Shown in pieces: positions 1 to 11,284 of a DNA stretch of 64,000 nt. Both the position numbers and the translations under genes were made by a program. This stretch comes from Terribacillus sp. DMT04. Lineage in GTDB: Bacteria; Bacillota; Bacilli; Bacillales; Amphibacillaceae. The stretch lies in assembly GCF_019056395.1 (NCBI RefSeq), contig NZ_CP077639.1, positions 1,614,001 through 1,678,000 on the forward strand, given 5' to 3'. Each line of letters starts with the position of its first letter. Position 1 is the first letter of the stretch. The notes beneath the pieces are model-generated. The model saw only the letters and a list, made by a program, of their open reading frames with translations. It did no database searches and had not been told where the DNA came from.

Positions 1-278
1 CATTTGAAGCAGGTCAGTATGACAGCGACGTTGCTTATATTGTAACTGGCAGTGAAGGGGAACTACTTTGTGCTGCAGAAAACGGAAAACAGCAAGATGT
101 AGGTGAACTGCCCAATGATATGAACGTATTAGATGCTGTTGCGGTGTTCGAGGAAGCTGGCACGAGTGTCTTACCGGTAACGAAGGACAATAAAGTAATT
201 GGCACGATAACCCAGCAAGAGCTGCTGCGCTTTTTAGCCAGTAAGACGGAAGTCAAGAATGGGGTGGTAACACAATGA
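1..278 (+). CDS. ABC transporter ATP-binding subunit, CBS-domain C-terminus (partial)
   Basis: An open frame enters from the left edge and ends with TGA at 276-278. The visible 91 residues end in a CBS-domain pattern (a VLDAVAVFEEAGTSVLPV stretch followed by VIGTITQQELL), as in the C-terminal regulatory domains of OpuCA/ProV-type ATPases of quaternary-amine importers. The ATPase core lies outside the window. Its stop overlaps the start of the next gene (ATGA), which encodes the matching permease/binding protein, so the two are translationally coupled. The CBS domains of this family sense ionic strength or nucleotides. The substrate cannot be read from this fragment. Confidence 0.85.
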   Translation, partial: FEAGQYDSDVAYIVTGSEGELLCAAENGKQQDVGELPNDMNVLDAVAVFEEAGTSVLPVTKDNKVIGTITQQELLRFLASKTEVKNGVVTQ

Positions 279-1795
279 ATACATTTCTTGAAGTTTTCCA
301 GCAGCGCAGTGATTCGTTTTGGACAGCTTTAGGTGAACACTTGCAAATATCAGTGATCGCCTTACTTATTAGTATTGCAATTGCGGTACCGCTCGGTTTG
401 TTACTGAGCCGGTCGAAAAGATTAGCAGAACCGATTATTGCGATAACAGCTGTGTTGCAGACGATACCGAGCTTGGCTATTTTAGCTTTTCTCATTCCGC
501 TAATCGGAATTGGAACACGCCCGGCCATTGTGGCGCTTATCGCCTATGCACTGCTTCCAATTTTGCGAAATACATATACAGGTATCGCCGGCGTAGACCC
601 AGCACTAAAAGAAGCTGCAACAGGCATGGGAATGAACAGCTTCCGGCGTCTTCGCAAAGTGGAATTGCCGTTGGCGATGCCGGTCATTATGGCAGGTATT
701 CGGACAGCGATGGTCATGATTGTTGGAACAACGACAATTGCTGCATTGATTGGCGCCGGCGGATTAGGGGAACTTATTCTGTTAGGAATTGACCGCGGCG
801 GAGATGTAAACTTGATTTTGCTCGGTGCAATTCCGGCAGCTTTACTGGCTATTCTATTGGATCTGGTTATTCGGGTATTTGAACGTACCAGCAGACGATT
901 TGGATTTAAATCACTGTTAGTGCTGTTAATCGTAGCGATTATCGGTGTTGTAACCCCATTTGTGGTTGGCAAGGATAATCAAGCTGATCTAGTAATCGGC
1001 GGTAAGCTGGGTGCCGAGCCTTCTATCTTAATCAATATGTATGAACTATTAATTGAGGATCAGACCGATCTACAAGTAGAATTAGAGACGAATCTTGGGA
1101 AAACAGATTTCCTTTTTGAAGCATTACAGAGCGGCAGTATTGACATTTATCCAGAATTTACTGGAACAGCGCTTGTGACCTTCCTAGGCGAACAAGCCGA
1201 GACGAATGATGCTCAAAAAGTATATCAGCAAGCAGAAGCGGGTATGGCAGAGCGCTTTGACATGGCGTATCTGGAGCCAATGCTATACAATAATACGTAC
1301 ACACTAGCCGTGAAACAATCTTTCGCAGAAGAAAATAATCTAAAAACGATTGGCGACCTTCGACGTATCGATGATGATATGACCGCTGGTTTTACTTTAG
1401 AATTTAGTGATCGCCAAGACGGTTACCTAGGCATTCAGGATATATATGGGGTGGAATTTGGTGAATTGAAGACGTTGGATCCTGGTATTCGTCAGCAAGC
1501 TATTGAGGCTGGCGATGTCGATGTGATTGATGCTTATTCAACAGACAGCTATATTCGGGATTTGAACCTCGTTACGCTGGATGATCCAGAGAATTTGTTC
1601 CCGCCATATCAAGGAGCACCGCTAATGCGTCAAGAAACACTTGATAAATATCCGGAGCTTGCGGACATATTGAGTCAGCTTGCAGGGAAAATAACAGATG
1701 AGCAAATGACAGAGATGAACTATCAAGTGGACTTTGAAGACAAGAAGCCAAAACAAGTAGCAAAAGAATTCTTAGAACAAAAAGGACTACTTTAA
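275..1795 (+). CDS. Fused permease/substrate-binding protein of an OpuC/EgtU-type ABC importer
   Basis: This 506-residue protein joins two domains. Residues about 1-230 are a BPD-type permease with several membrane spans and an EAA coupling loop (EAATGMGMNSFRRLRKVELP, about 113-132). Residues about 235-506 are an OpuAC/ProX-type binding domain, beginning near DLVIGGKLGAEPS and containing DIYPEFTGTAL. The last membrane span (about 213-231) tethers the binding domain outside the cell. Fused proteins of this kind import glycine betaine, carnitine or choline, and the EgtU branch (Streptococcus, Listeria BilE) imports ergothioneine. The sequence alone does not decide the ligand. It forms an operon with the upstream CBS-type ATPase (4-base overlap) and probably with the CoA-binding gene 17 bases downstream. 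Confidence 0.88.
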   Translation: MNTFLEVFQQRSDSFWTALGEHLQISVIALLISIAIAVPLGLLLSRSKRLAEPIIAITAVLQTIPSLAILAFLIPLIGIGTRPAIVALIAYALLPILRNTYTGIAGVDPALKEAATGMGMNSFRRLRKVELPLAMPVIMAGIRTAMVMIVGTTTIAALIGAGGLGELILLGIDRGGDVNLILLGAIPAALLAILLDLVIRVFERTSRRFGFKSLLVLLIVAIIGVVTPFVVGKDNQADLVIGGKLGAEPSILINMYELLIEDQTDLQVELETNLGKTDFLFEALQSGSIDIYPEFTGTALVTFLGEQAETNDAQKVYQQAEAGMAERFDMAYLEPMLYNNTYTLAVKQSFAEENNLKTIGDLRRIDDDMTAGFTLEFSDRQDGYLGIQDIYGVEFGELKTLDPGIRQQAIEAGDVDVIDAYSTDSYIRDLNLVTLDDPENLFPPYQGAPLMRQETLDKYPELADILSQLAGKITDEQMTEMNYQVDFEDKKPKQVAKEFLEQKGLL

Positions 1796-1812
1796 AGGAG
1801 GCAGAGAAGCAC

Positions 1813-2241
1813 ATGATATTTCAAAATCCTGAAAATAGCGTAATTCGTGATACATTAACAAAAGCAAAGACAATTGCAGTGGTTGGATTATCCGATTCTC
1901 CCACGCGCACATCTTATGGTGTATCACAGGCGATGCAGCAGGCAGGATATCGTATTATTCCTGTCAACCCGACGATAACGGAAGTACTAGGTGAAAAAGC
2001 ATATCCTTCCTTGGCTGATGTACCAGACCAAATCGACATCATCAATGTTTTTCGCCGGCCGGAATACTTACCGGACTTGGCAAGAGAAGCGAGTAAAACG
2101 AATGCACGCGTCTTTTGGGCGCAGCAAGGCGTTTATGACGAAGAAGCAGCTGCCTATTTAAAGCAAGAAGGATTTACAGTCATGATGGACCTTTGCATTA
2201 AAGTAGCACATAGTGTACTTGTCGGACCTTCCAATAATTAA
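1813..2241 (+). CDS. CoA-binding domain protein, YccU/YneT family
   Basis: This 142-residue protein is a single Rossmann CoA-binding domain. The N-terminal half shows a hydrophobic beta strand followed by VVGLSDSPTRTSYGVS and RIIPVNP, which matches the small YccU/YneT family. These resemble the CoA-binding domain of succinyl-CoA synthetase but lack the rest of the enzyme, and their cellular role is not settled. An AAAGGAGG ribosome site lies just before the ATG. It follows the transporter gene by 17 bases and is closed by a strong terminator, so it is likely the last gene of that transcript. Confidence 0.85.
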   Translation: MIFQNPENSVIRDTLTKAKTIAVVGLSDSPTRTSYGVSQAMQQAGYRIIPVNPTITEVLGEKAYPSLADVPDQIDIINVFRRPEYLPDLAREASKTNARVFWAQQGVYDEEAAAYLKQEGFTVMMDLCIKVAHSVLVGPSNN

Positions 2242-2244
2242 GCT

Positions 2245-2282
2245 TGCCCCATCTGCACCCAGCAGGTGGGGTTTCTCTCTCA
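2245..2282 (+). terminator. Rho-independent terminator after the CoA-binding gene
   Basis: CCCCATCTGC (2247-2256) pairs with GCAGGTGGGG (2262-2271) and is followed by a T/C-rich tract. It ends the transporter operon. Confidence 0.8.
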
Positions 2283-2328
2283 TTAGCGTATAATAAGACA
2301 TACAAACCTTAAAAAAGGGGGAAGAATC

Positions 2329-3756
2329 ATGTTCTTAGACAAGAAATTGCACGCATCCTATGCAACCAAATTGCCGGAAGTTTTTTATTCGAAGGTGGAG
2401 CCAAACCCTGTAAGCGAACCGAAGCTAATCAAATGGAATCAATCACTAGCCGAACAGCTCGGTATCGAACAAGAAGGCATACTGCAGGCGTTGGCGGGTA
2501 ATAGCTTCCCAGAAGCATCCAAGCCTATTGCACAAGCTTATGCCGGTCACCAATTTGGGAATTTCACCATGCTTGGTGATGGACGAGCCACACTTATAGG
2601 AGAATGGCAAAACAATGCAGGTGAGAAACTGGATATTCAGCTAAAAGGCTCAGGAAGAACTCCTTATTCACGAGGAGGAGATGGACGAGCAGCACTTGGA
2701 CCAATGCTGCGTGAATATATAATCAGCGAAGCAATGCATGGACTAGGCATCCCAACAACGCGCAGTTTGGCTGTCGTTTCAACAGGTGATCCTGTCTATC
2801 GCGAAACGGCGCTGCCAGGAGCGGTATTGACTAGATTAGCCAAAAGTCATATTCGTGTAGGAACATTCGAATATGCACGCAGATTTTGTTCGGAAACGGA
2901 CTTACTATCTTTGGCGGATTATAGCATCGAACGCCACTATCCTGAATTAGTTGAGAAATCAGACCGCTATCTTCGTTTCTTCCAAGCTGTTGTCGATCGT
3001 CAAGCTTCTTTACTAGCTCAATGGGTTAGTGTTGGATTTATTCATGGTGTGATGAATACCGACAATATGACGATTAGTGGAGAAACGATTGATTACGGGC
3101 CTTGTGCTTTTTTAGATGAATATGATCCGAAAACTGTTTTTAGTTCTATTGATGTGCAAGGGCGCTATGCATATGCGAATCAGCCGCCAATCGCTGCTTG
3201 GAACTTAGCTCGATTTGCGGAAACACTGCTGCCGCTCATGGATGATGTACCTGAGGAGGCGGTTAAGAAAGCGGAGGCTATCTTGAAGGAATATCCGAGT
3301 ATTTACCGCAAGTACTGGCTGGATATAATGTATCGGAAACTTGGCATACAGGAAGCAGCAGCAAGTGATGAAGCGCTCGTTGAGGATCTACTGAAGTGGA
3401 TGGAGCAGACTGGTGCGGATTATACGAACACTTTCCGCGCTTTGACCATTGATGATTTAGCAACGATTCAACAAGATGAAGATTTTCTTTCTTGGAAAAA
3501 ACGGTGGGATAAACGCACAAGCGCTGTGCATACAGAAACAGTCAGACAAACGATGAAACAAGCGAATCCAAATATTATCCCGCGCAATCATTTGGTCGAA
3601 GAGGCATTGGATGCGGCAGGAAATGGCGATTATACATTATTTGATTCCTTATTGGAAGCTGTTTCCGACCCTTACAATTATACGCCATCAGATCCGAAAT
3701 ACACTGCAAATCCCCCTGAGCCAGACGAACCGTTTCAGACGTTTTGCGGTACATGA
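2329..3756 (+). CDS. selO: Protein adenylyltransferase SelO (YdiU family)
   Basis: SelO is a pseudokinase-fold enzyme that transfers AMP from ATP to Ser/Thr/Tyr of target proteins and has been linked to redox control. The 475 residues carry the family signatures: YAGHQFGNFTMLGDGRA (71-87), LKGSGRTPYSRGGDGRAALG (105-124, Lys106 the likely ATP-contacting lysine), HGVMNTDN (239-246) and DYG (255-257). The family's usual length is about 480. The C-terminus ends FCGT, leaving a cysteine at the place where some eukaryotic SelO proteins have selenocysteine. A GGGGGAAG ribosome site precedes the ATG. A TATAAT hexamer at 2289-2294 may be the -10 box. It stands alone between terminator-like hairpins. 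Confidence 0.93.
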   Translation: MFLDKKLHASYATKLPEVFYSKVEPNPVSEPKLIKWNQSLAEQLGIEQEGILQALAGNSFPEASKPIAQAYAGHQFGNFTMLGDGRATLIGEWQNNAGEKLDIQLKGSGRTPYSRGGDGRAALGPMLREYIISEAMHGLGIPTTRSLAVVSTGDPVYRETALPGAVLTRLAKSHIRVGTFEYARRFCSETDLLSLADYSIERHYPELVEKSDRYLRFFQAVVDRQASLLAQWVSVGFIHGVMNTDNMTISGETIDYGPCAFLDEYDPKTVFSSIDVQGRYAYANQPPIAAWNLARFAETLLPLMDDVPEEAVKKAEAILKEYPSIYRKYWLDIMYRKLGIQEAAASDEALVEDLLKWMEQTGADYTNTFRALTIDDLATIQQDEDFLSWKKRWDKRTSAVHTETVRQTMKQANPNIIPRNHLVEEALDAAGNGDYTLFDSLLEAVSDPYNYTPSDPKYTANPPEPDEPFQTFCGT

Positions 3757-3761
3757 TTCAC

Positions 3762-3782
3762 CACCTGCCCTCGAGGCAGGTG
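3762..3782 (+). terminator. Hairpin after selO
   Basis: CACCTGCC (3762-3769) and GGCAGGTG (3775-3782) form a perfect 8-bp stem with a 5-base loop. No clear T tract follows, so termination may be weak. Confidence 0.45.
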
Positions 3783-3933
3783 TACATATATAGCAAAAGA
3801 AGCGTATAGTTAGAGAGCAGAGACTTTCATTTTATACAGAAAACATAACAACCTATTGATTTTATCTCAAAAATGGCTATTATAAGGCTCTCAGCTAACG
3901 TTTAATTTGAATGAATCCCAAAATGTGGATTGA

Positions 3934-3962
3934 TTGACTGGCATTATTCTGCTACTTTTAAT
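3934..3962 (+). promoter_or_regulatory. Putative sigmaA promoter for parE-parC
   Basis: TTGACT (3934-3939) and TTTAAT (3957-3962) are spaced by 17 bases, about 150 bases upstream of parE. The leader that would result contains the 8-bp hairpin at 4047-4066. Confidence 0.5.
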
Positions 3963-4063
3963 TAGGCATACACTGGACTCTGCTAACCAAGGGGGCCAGT
4001 TTACACAAACGTATGTTCGGTGTTATGATGAACATAGCGTATTGTCTCTTCAGCGCGGGCTGA

Positions 4064-6067
<2,004 letters not shown>

Positions 6068-6079
6068 GGGGGATTTCTT

Positions 6080-8518
6080 TTGGAAAAATATTTGGATCTG
6101 CCATTGGAGGAAGTCATCGGAGACCGATTCGGCAGATACAGTAAATATATTATTCAAGACCGCGCGCTGCCGGATGCCAGAGATGGTTTAAAGCCGGTAC
6201 AGCGCCGGATTTTATATGCAATGTACGATGAGCGGAATACACATGATAAGCCGTTCCGGAAGTCTGCTAAAACCGTCGGTACGGTAATCGGTAACTTCCA
6301 CCCGCACGGTGATAGTTCCGTGTATGAAGCAATGGTTCGGCTCAGTCAAACATGGAAAGTTCGTAATGTGCTGGTAGAAATGCACGGCAATAATGGTAGT
6401 GTCGATGGCGATCCGCCAGCTGCGATGCGTTATACCGAAGCAAGGCTTTCCAGCATTGCTTCGGAATTATTGCGTGATATCGATAAAAATACGGTCGAAT
6501 TTGTCCCGAACTTTGACGATACAAACGCAGAGCCAACGGTACTTCCAGCGAAGTTCCCGAATCTGCTTGTGAACGGATCTACTGGTATATCAGCAGGATA
6601 TGCAACGGAAATTCCGCCGCACCAGCTAGGTGAGGTCATCGATGCAGTTATTATGCGAATGGACAAGCCAACTGTCACTGTAGACGAATTGATGACCGTC
6701 ATGAAGGGACCAGATTTCCCGACAGGCGGGATCATCCAAGGTGTCGAGGGCATTAAGAAGGCGTATGAGACTGGTAAGGGTAAGATCATTGTTCGCGGAA
6801 AAACAAGCATGGAAGATATTAAGGGCGGCAAACAGCAAATCGTTATTGATGAGATTCCTTATGAAGTAAATAAAGCGAATCTTGTCAAACGGATGGATGA
6901 GCTGCGGCTGGACCGAAAAGTCGAAGGTGTCGCTGAAGTAAGAGACGAAACCGACCGTACTGGTATGCGTATCGTCGTGGAGCTGAAAAAAGAAGCAGAT
7001 GCACAAGGTATTTTGCATTATTTATATAAAAATACAGATCTGCAAATCTCTTACAATTTCAACATGGTGGCCATCAAAGATAAAACGCCGCAGCTGCTTG
7101 GTTTAACACAGCTGCTGGATGCGTATATCGAGCATCAGAAAGAGGTTGTAACAAGACAGTCACAATACAATTTGCAAAAAGCGAAAGACCGCAAACACAT
7201 CGTCGAAGGTTTAATCAAAGCTATCTCGATTCTTGACGAGCTTATTGCGACCATTCGGGCGTCTAAAGATAAAGCAGATGCCAAGCGTCGAATTGAAGAA
7301 GCTTACGGCTTTACTGAAGCACAAGCCGAAGCTATCGTAAACTTGCAGCTGTATCGTTTGACGAATACAGATATTACGGCCTTACAGAAGGAATCTGACG
7401 AGCTGGATGAACAAATTCAAAAGCTTGAAGATATCTTGAAAAACGAAAAGGTTTTGCATAAAGTTATCAAGCAGGATCTTCGTGCGATTAAAAAGAACTT
7501 CCATACCGATCGTCGTACACAGATCGAAAATGAAATCGAAGAACTGAAAATCAATCTTGAAGTTATGGTTGCATCAGAGGAAGTACTCGTAACGGTAACA
7601 TATGATGGATACATTAAACGGACAAGCCTGCGTTCCTACCAAGCCTCAAATGGCGATGGTTTGGCCATTAAGGAAGAAGATCATCTTGTTGGCTTGCAAG
7701 AGATAAATACAACGGACAAACTGCTCGTGTTTACGAATAAAGGGAAATTCAGTTATTTGCCGGTGCATGAACTGCCGGACATTCGCTGGAAAGACCAAGG
7801 ACAGCATCTGGCCAATATCGTCAGTATGGAAAAAGACGAAAAAGTAATTGCCAGCATACCAGTCCGTGATTTTAAAAATGGCGGCTATCTTGTATTCTTC
7901 ACAAGAAATGGGCTTGTAAAGCGAAGCGAGTTGCAGCTGTACGAAGCATCACGAGCGAATAAGTCACTCACTGCTATCAATTTGAAAAATGACGATGAAG
8001 TATGTCATGTTGCATTAACAGATGGACAAAAGCAGCTATTTATGGCTACGAATACGGGCTATGGCCTATGGTTTACTGAAGAAGAAGTCAGTCCGATTGG
8101 TATACGTGCAGCTGGCGTAAAAGGCATGCAGCTGAAAGAAGGCGAGCACATCGTAGGTGCACAGACATTTGATTTGCAACATGCACCAAGTATTGCGATT
8201 ATAACGCATCGAGGCGCAGCAAAACGGATGAAACTGAAAGAATTTGAACCAACCGGCAGAGCAAAACGTGGTGTTGTAATGCTTCGTGAATTAAAGAAAA
8301 GTCCACATCGCATAGTCGGACTTTATGTAGTAGAACAAGAAATGACGATTCATATGGAAACAAAAGATAAAGAAAATCATCTGCTGGAGCCAATGAAGCT
8401 GAATGCCAATGACCGGTACAGCAATGGCTCTTACGTTTTAGATACAGATAAGCACGGAGAAGTGATTGACACATATCCGGAAGCAGTCTACGATATTGCT
8501 TTTCCACAAGAAGAGTAA
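6080..8518 (+). CDS. parC: DNA topoisomerase IV subunit A
   Basis: ParC cuts and rejoins DNA in topoisomerase IV. The 812-residue protein has the winged-helix breakage domain with catalytic Tyr118 (in AAMRYTEARLS), followed by a beta-pinwheel C-terminal domain. The quinolone-determining region reads HPHGDSSVYEAM, with Ser79 and Glu83 at the positions where resistance changes occur, so this copy looks fluoroquinolone-sensitive. The start is TTG 6080, preceded by AAGGGGGA. A terminator follows the stop. Confidence 0.96.
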   Translation: MEKYLDLPLEEVIGDRFGRYSKYIIQDRALPDARDGLKPVQRRILYAMYDERNTHDKPFRKSAKTVGTVIGNFHPHGDSSVYEAMVRLSQTWKVRNVLVEMHGNNGSVDGDPPAAMRYTEARLSSIASELLRDIDKNTVEFVPNFDDTNAEPTVLPAKFPNLLVNGSTGISAGYATEIPPHQLGEVIDAVIMRMDKPTVTVDELMTVMKGPDFPTGGIIQGVEGIKKAYETGKGKIIVRGKTSMEDIKGGKQQIVIDEIPYEVNKANLVKRMDELRLDRKVEGVAEVRDETDRTGMRIVVELKKEADAQGILHYLYKNTDLQISYNFNMVAIKDKTPQLLGLTQLLDAYIEHQKEVVTRQSQYNLQKAKDRKHIVEGLIKAISILDELIATIRASKDKADAKRRIEEAYGFTEAQAEAIVNLQLYRLTNTDITALQKESDELDEQIQKLEDILKNEKVLHKVIKQDLRAIKKNFHTDRRTQIENEIEELKINLEVMVASEEVLVTVTYDGYIKRTSLRSYQASNGDGLAIKEEDHLVGLQEINTTDKLLVFTNKGKFSYLPVHELPDIRWKDQGQHLANIVSMEKDEKVIASIPVRDFKNGGYLVFFTRNGLVKRSELQLYEASRANKSLTAINLKNDDEVCHVALTDGQKQLFMATNTGYGLWFTEEEVSPIGIRAAGVKGMQLKEGEHIVGAQTFDLQHAPSIAIITHRGAAKRMKLKEFEPTGRAKRGVVMLRELKKSPHRIVGLYVVEQEMTIHMETKDKENHLLEPMKLNANDRYSNGSYVLDTDKHGEVIDTYPEAVYDIAFPQEE

Positions 8519-8544
8519 GTAGACAGGAATATTATTATGTAAAC

Positions 8545-8572
8545 TAGAGGGGCGTCTTGCCTCTCTTTTTTT
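8545..8572 (+). terminator. Terminator after parC
   Basis: AGAGG (8546-8550) and CCTCT (8560-8564) form a short stem followed by a run of T. Confidence 0.7.
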
Positions 8573-8612
8573 ATATTTCCAGCACAAGATAAGCCTTTGA
8601 AGGATAGAATAA

Positions 8613-8643
8613 TTGACAGCTAAACTAATTTGCATGGTATAGT
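8613..8643 (+). promoter_or_regulatory. Putative promoter for the flavin reductase gene
   Basis: A perfect TTGACA (8613-8618) is followed 19 bases later by TATAGT (8638-8643). The next gene starts about 35 bases downstream. Confidence 0.5.
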
Positions 8644-8678
8644 TTTACGTATAGTTCATGTACGGAGGGGGATACAAG

Positions 8679-9143
8679 ATGGATAATAGAACATTTCGAG
8701 ATGCAATGGGGAAATTTGCGACAGGTATTACAATTGTATCAACAGAAGCAGCTGGAGAAATGAAAGGCATGACAGTGAACGCTTTTATGTCTGTGTCATT
8801 GGAGCCGCATTTAATTGCTGTGTCAATCGATGAGAAGGCTACATTATATAATGTTCTGCAGGTAAATGACACATTCGGAGTCAGTGTTTTAGCAGAAGAG
8901 CAAAAAGAAGTGAGCATGGTGTTCGCCAAACAGATTGCACAAGATAAGCCGCTGCCGATTACAAAACTGAAAGATGTTCCTGTTGTGGAAGGTGCACTCG
9001 TTACACTTGCTTGCAAAGTTGTAGAAAAGGTAAAAGCTGGAGATCATGTCATATTGATTGGCGAAGTTGAAGACTTAGTACAGCGTGATGGTGACCCCGT
9101 CCTGTATTACGGAGGAAGCTACCGAGAGATCAAAGCGACATAA
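8679..9143 (+). CDS. Flavin reductase-like FMN-binding split-barrel protein
   Basis: The 154 residues begin RTFRDAMGKFATGITIVST, the usual opening of HpaC-type NAD(P)H:flavin reductases with a split-barrel FMN fold, and go on with MTVNAFMSVSLEPHL and a DHVILIGEVED stretch near the end. Such enzymes supply reduced flavin to a partner monooxygenase. No partner is adjacent. I start it at ATG 8679 because the strong GGAGGGGG site (8664-8671) lies just before it; an ATG at 8658 sits upstream of that site. It ends 18 bases before the two-component system and could share its transcript. Confidence 0.85.
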   Translation: MDNRTFRDAMGKFATGITIVSTEAAGEMKGMTVNAFMSVSLEPHLIAVSIDEKATLYNVLQVNDTFGVSVLAEEQKEVSMVFAKQIAQDKPLPITKLKDVPVVEGALVTLACKVVEKVKAGDHVILIGEVEDLVQRDGDPVLYYGGSYREIKAT

Positions 9144-9161
9144 GGAAAGGAAGCAAAGCCT

Positions 9162-9854
9162 ATGGAGCAGACAACAATTTTGGTTGTGGAAGATGAAAAG
9201 AAAATGGCGCGTTTGCTGCAGCTGGAGCTCGAACATGAAGGGTTCACAGTTGATGTGAAATACGATGGCTTGGATGCATTGGAAGCATTTTATGGAAACA
9301 GTTATCAACTTATTCTGCTGGATGTGATGCTGCCATCGTTAAGTGGCATGGAGCTGCTGCGCCGCATTCGTAAGAACGATGCGCATGTACCAGTTATGCT
9401 GCTGACGGCAAGAGACGCTGTTCCTGATAAAGTCAGTGGTTTTGATTTAGGTGCAACCGACTATATGACAAAGCCATTCGAAATTGAAGAGCTGCTGGCA
9501 CGCATTCGTGCACATCTTCGCCATACGAGCACAGCTGCTGAGCAAGCGCCAGTATTGCAAGTAGGGGATTTGACGTTAGACGAAAAGACGCGAACAGTAA
9601 TGCGCGGTAAACATGAAGTAGAGCTCACACCGCGTGAATATGATTTGCTGTTATTTTTGATGAAGCATGAAAAGCAAGTTCTAACAAGAGATCAGCTGCT
9701 GGAACGTGTGTGGGGTTTTCAATACGCCGGAGATACAAATGTCGTGGACGTTTATATTCGCTATCTTCGGAAAAAAGTGGATGCCAATACGAATCGCAGG
9801 CTAATCAAAACTGTCAGAGGCGTGGGTTATACAATAAAGGATGAAGAGAAGTGA
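9162..9854 (+). CDS. OmpR/PhoB-family response regulator
   Basis: The 230 residues consist of a receiver domain and a winged-helix DNA-binding domain. The receiver shows the acidic pocket E10-D11, the phosphorylated Asp54 (LILLDVMLP), Thr82 and Lys104 (YMTKPFE). The C-terminal part has ELTPREYDLLLFL and the typical VVDVYIRYLRKK recognition-helix region. The stop overlaps the GTG start of the sensor kinase by 4 bases. With the PepSY gene behind the kinase, the trio resembles B. subtilis ykoG-ykoH-ykoI and ArlRS-type systems. Confidence 0.94.
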   Translation: MEQTTILVVEDEKKMARLLQLELEHEGFTVDVKYDGLDALEAFYGNSYQLILLDVMLPSLSGMELLRRIRKNDAHVPVMLLTARDAVPDKVSGFDLGATDYMTKPFEIEELLARIRAHLRHTSTAAEQAPVLQVGDLTLDEKTRTVMRGKHEVELTPREYDLLLFLMKHEKQVLTRDQLLERVWGFQYAGDTNVVDVYIRYLRKKVDANTNRRLIKTVRGVGYTIKDEEK

Positions 9855-11188
9855 AGCTGCGCACAAGGATCCAATTATACATAATTGTGACCCTCGTTAT
9901 TTTATTGCTGATCGTAAATGCATCTATTTATTTCTTGTTTCGGCAGGTGAGTTTACATAACAGCATAGAGCGACTTCATGATCAAGGGCGCGCACTGGCA
10001 GAAACAGCAGCTACCGTTGATTGGAAGGATACGGCGCGAACAAGTTTGTTCCAAGCTGATTTGCCAGCAGAGGGAATGGTTCGCTTTATTGGCCCGAATG
10101 GCCAGAGCGAGGGTGTCATTACCAGAGCCGAGAAATATCGAGAGCTTCCTTTTACATTTTCAAGTCAAGAAAAAGATCATACATACTACCATGAGGGAAG
10201 CTGGTATGCCGAGGTAGAGATTCCAGTTATCCGCAATAATGACATTTATACGATGCAAGTTGCTGAAGAGCTGGTCAGTCTGAACCAGACACTTCAAGTG
10301 CTGAAATACAGTCTGACGCTTGCAGGACTGATTATCCTGATTCCTTGTATTTTTGGCGGCAGATTGCTAGGGAGCTTTCTACTCCGACCAATTCTTGCAT
10401 TAACTTCAACAATGCAAGCTATACGCAATAGCGGTAAATGGGAACGAATGAAAATCGATAATAGAAGGCATGACGAATTACAGGCTCTTAGTGATACGTT
10501 CAATGAGATGGTCAACCAGCTGGAAGCCAACTTCTCTAAGCAGCAGCAGTTCGTCTCCGATGCATCTCATGAGCTTAAAACGCCGATTAGCATTATCAAA
10601 AGTTACAGCAAGCTGCTTGATCGCTGGGGAGCCGATGATCCTGCTGTTCAGCAGGAAGCAGTACAAGCCATTCATAGTGAGACAGAACGCATGCAGGCAT
10701 TGGTCGACCAGTTGCTTATCTTGGCAAAAGATGACCCAGCTTTACTGGAAAAAGAAACTGTCAATCTGTCTGAGCTAGCTAGAACTTGTTCCCTAGCAAT
10801 GGAAACAGCGCATCAGCGTGAGATTACCGTGCATGCAGAGCAAGCTGTCACGGTATTGGGTGATGCGAACATGCTTAAGCAAGTTATCTATATCTTGCTG
10901 AGCAACAGCATTAAATATAGTGACCAGCACATTGAAGTCTCTGTTACATCAACGCAAGATGAAGCGCTTCTTTCTGTGACAGACTTTGGAGAGGGTCTAG
11001 ATAAAAAGGATCAGCAGCTTATATTTGACCGTTTTTACCGAGTAGACAAAGCGCGTACACGATCTAAAGGCGGAAGTGGACTTGGCCTCGCGATTGCCAA
11101 GCAGCTAGTCGAGCTGCATGAGGGGAAAATCAAAGTCGATAGTACTCCAGGTGTAGGCTCTGTTTTTACTATTGTCCTGTCACGCTGA
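9851..11188 (+). CDS. Membrane sensor histidine kinase
   Basis: The 445-residue kinase has membrane spans at about 9-30 and 152-178 flanking an extracellular sensor of about 120 residues. HAMP and dimerisation segments follow, with phospho-acceptor His240 in [14 protein letters not shown]. The ATPase domain shows an N box ([11 protein letters not shown]), G1 (DFGEGLD) and G2 ([12 protein letters not shown]). It starts at GTG 9851 and overlaps the regulator gene, as usual for cognate pairs. Its signal is unknown. The PepSY protein encoded next is probably its target or a modulator. Confidence 0.94.
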   Translation: MKLRTRIQLYIIVTLVILLLIVNASIYFLFRQVSLHNSIERLHDQGRALAETAATVDWKDTARTSLFQADLPAEGMVRFIGPNGQSEGVITRAEKYRELPFTFSSQEKDHTYYHEGSWYAEVEIPVIRNNDIYTMQVAEELVSLNQTLQVLKYSLTLAGLIILIPCIFGGRLLGSFLLRPILALTSTMQAIRNSGKWERMKIDNRRHDELQALSDTFNEMVNQLEANFSKQQQFVSDASHELKTPISIIKSYSKLLDRWGADDPAVQQEAVQAIHSETERMQALVDQLLILAKDDPALLEKETVNLSELARTCSLAMETAHQREITVHAEQAVTVLGDANMLKQVIYILLSNSIKYSDQHIEVSVTSTQDEALLSVTDFGEGLDKKDQQLIFDRFYRVDKARTRSKGGSGLGLAIAKQLVELHEGKIKVDSTPGVGSVFTIVLSR

Positions 11189-11284
11189 TGTGTTGACTCT
11201 CATCAAATTCTAATAATACACACAGCCATTCTTTAATGAGAGAAGGATATACTAACTGTAGAATGCTACCTGGAGGCGATCAGA

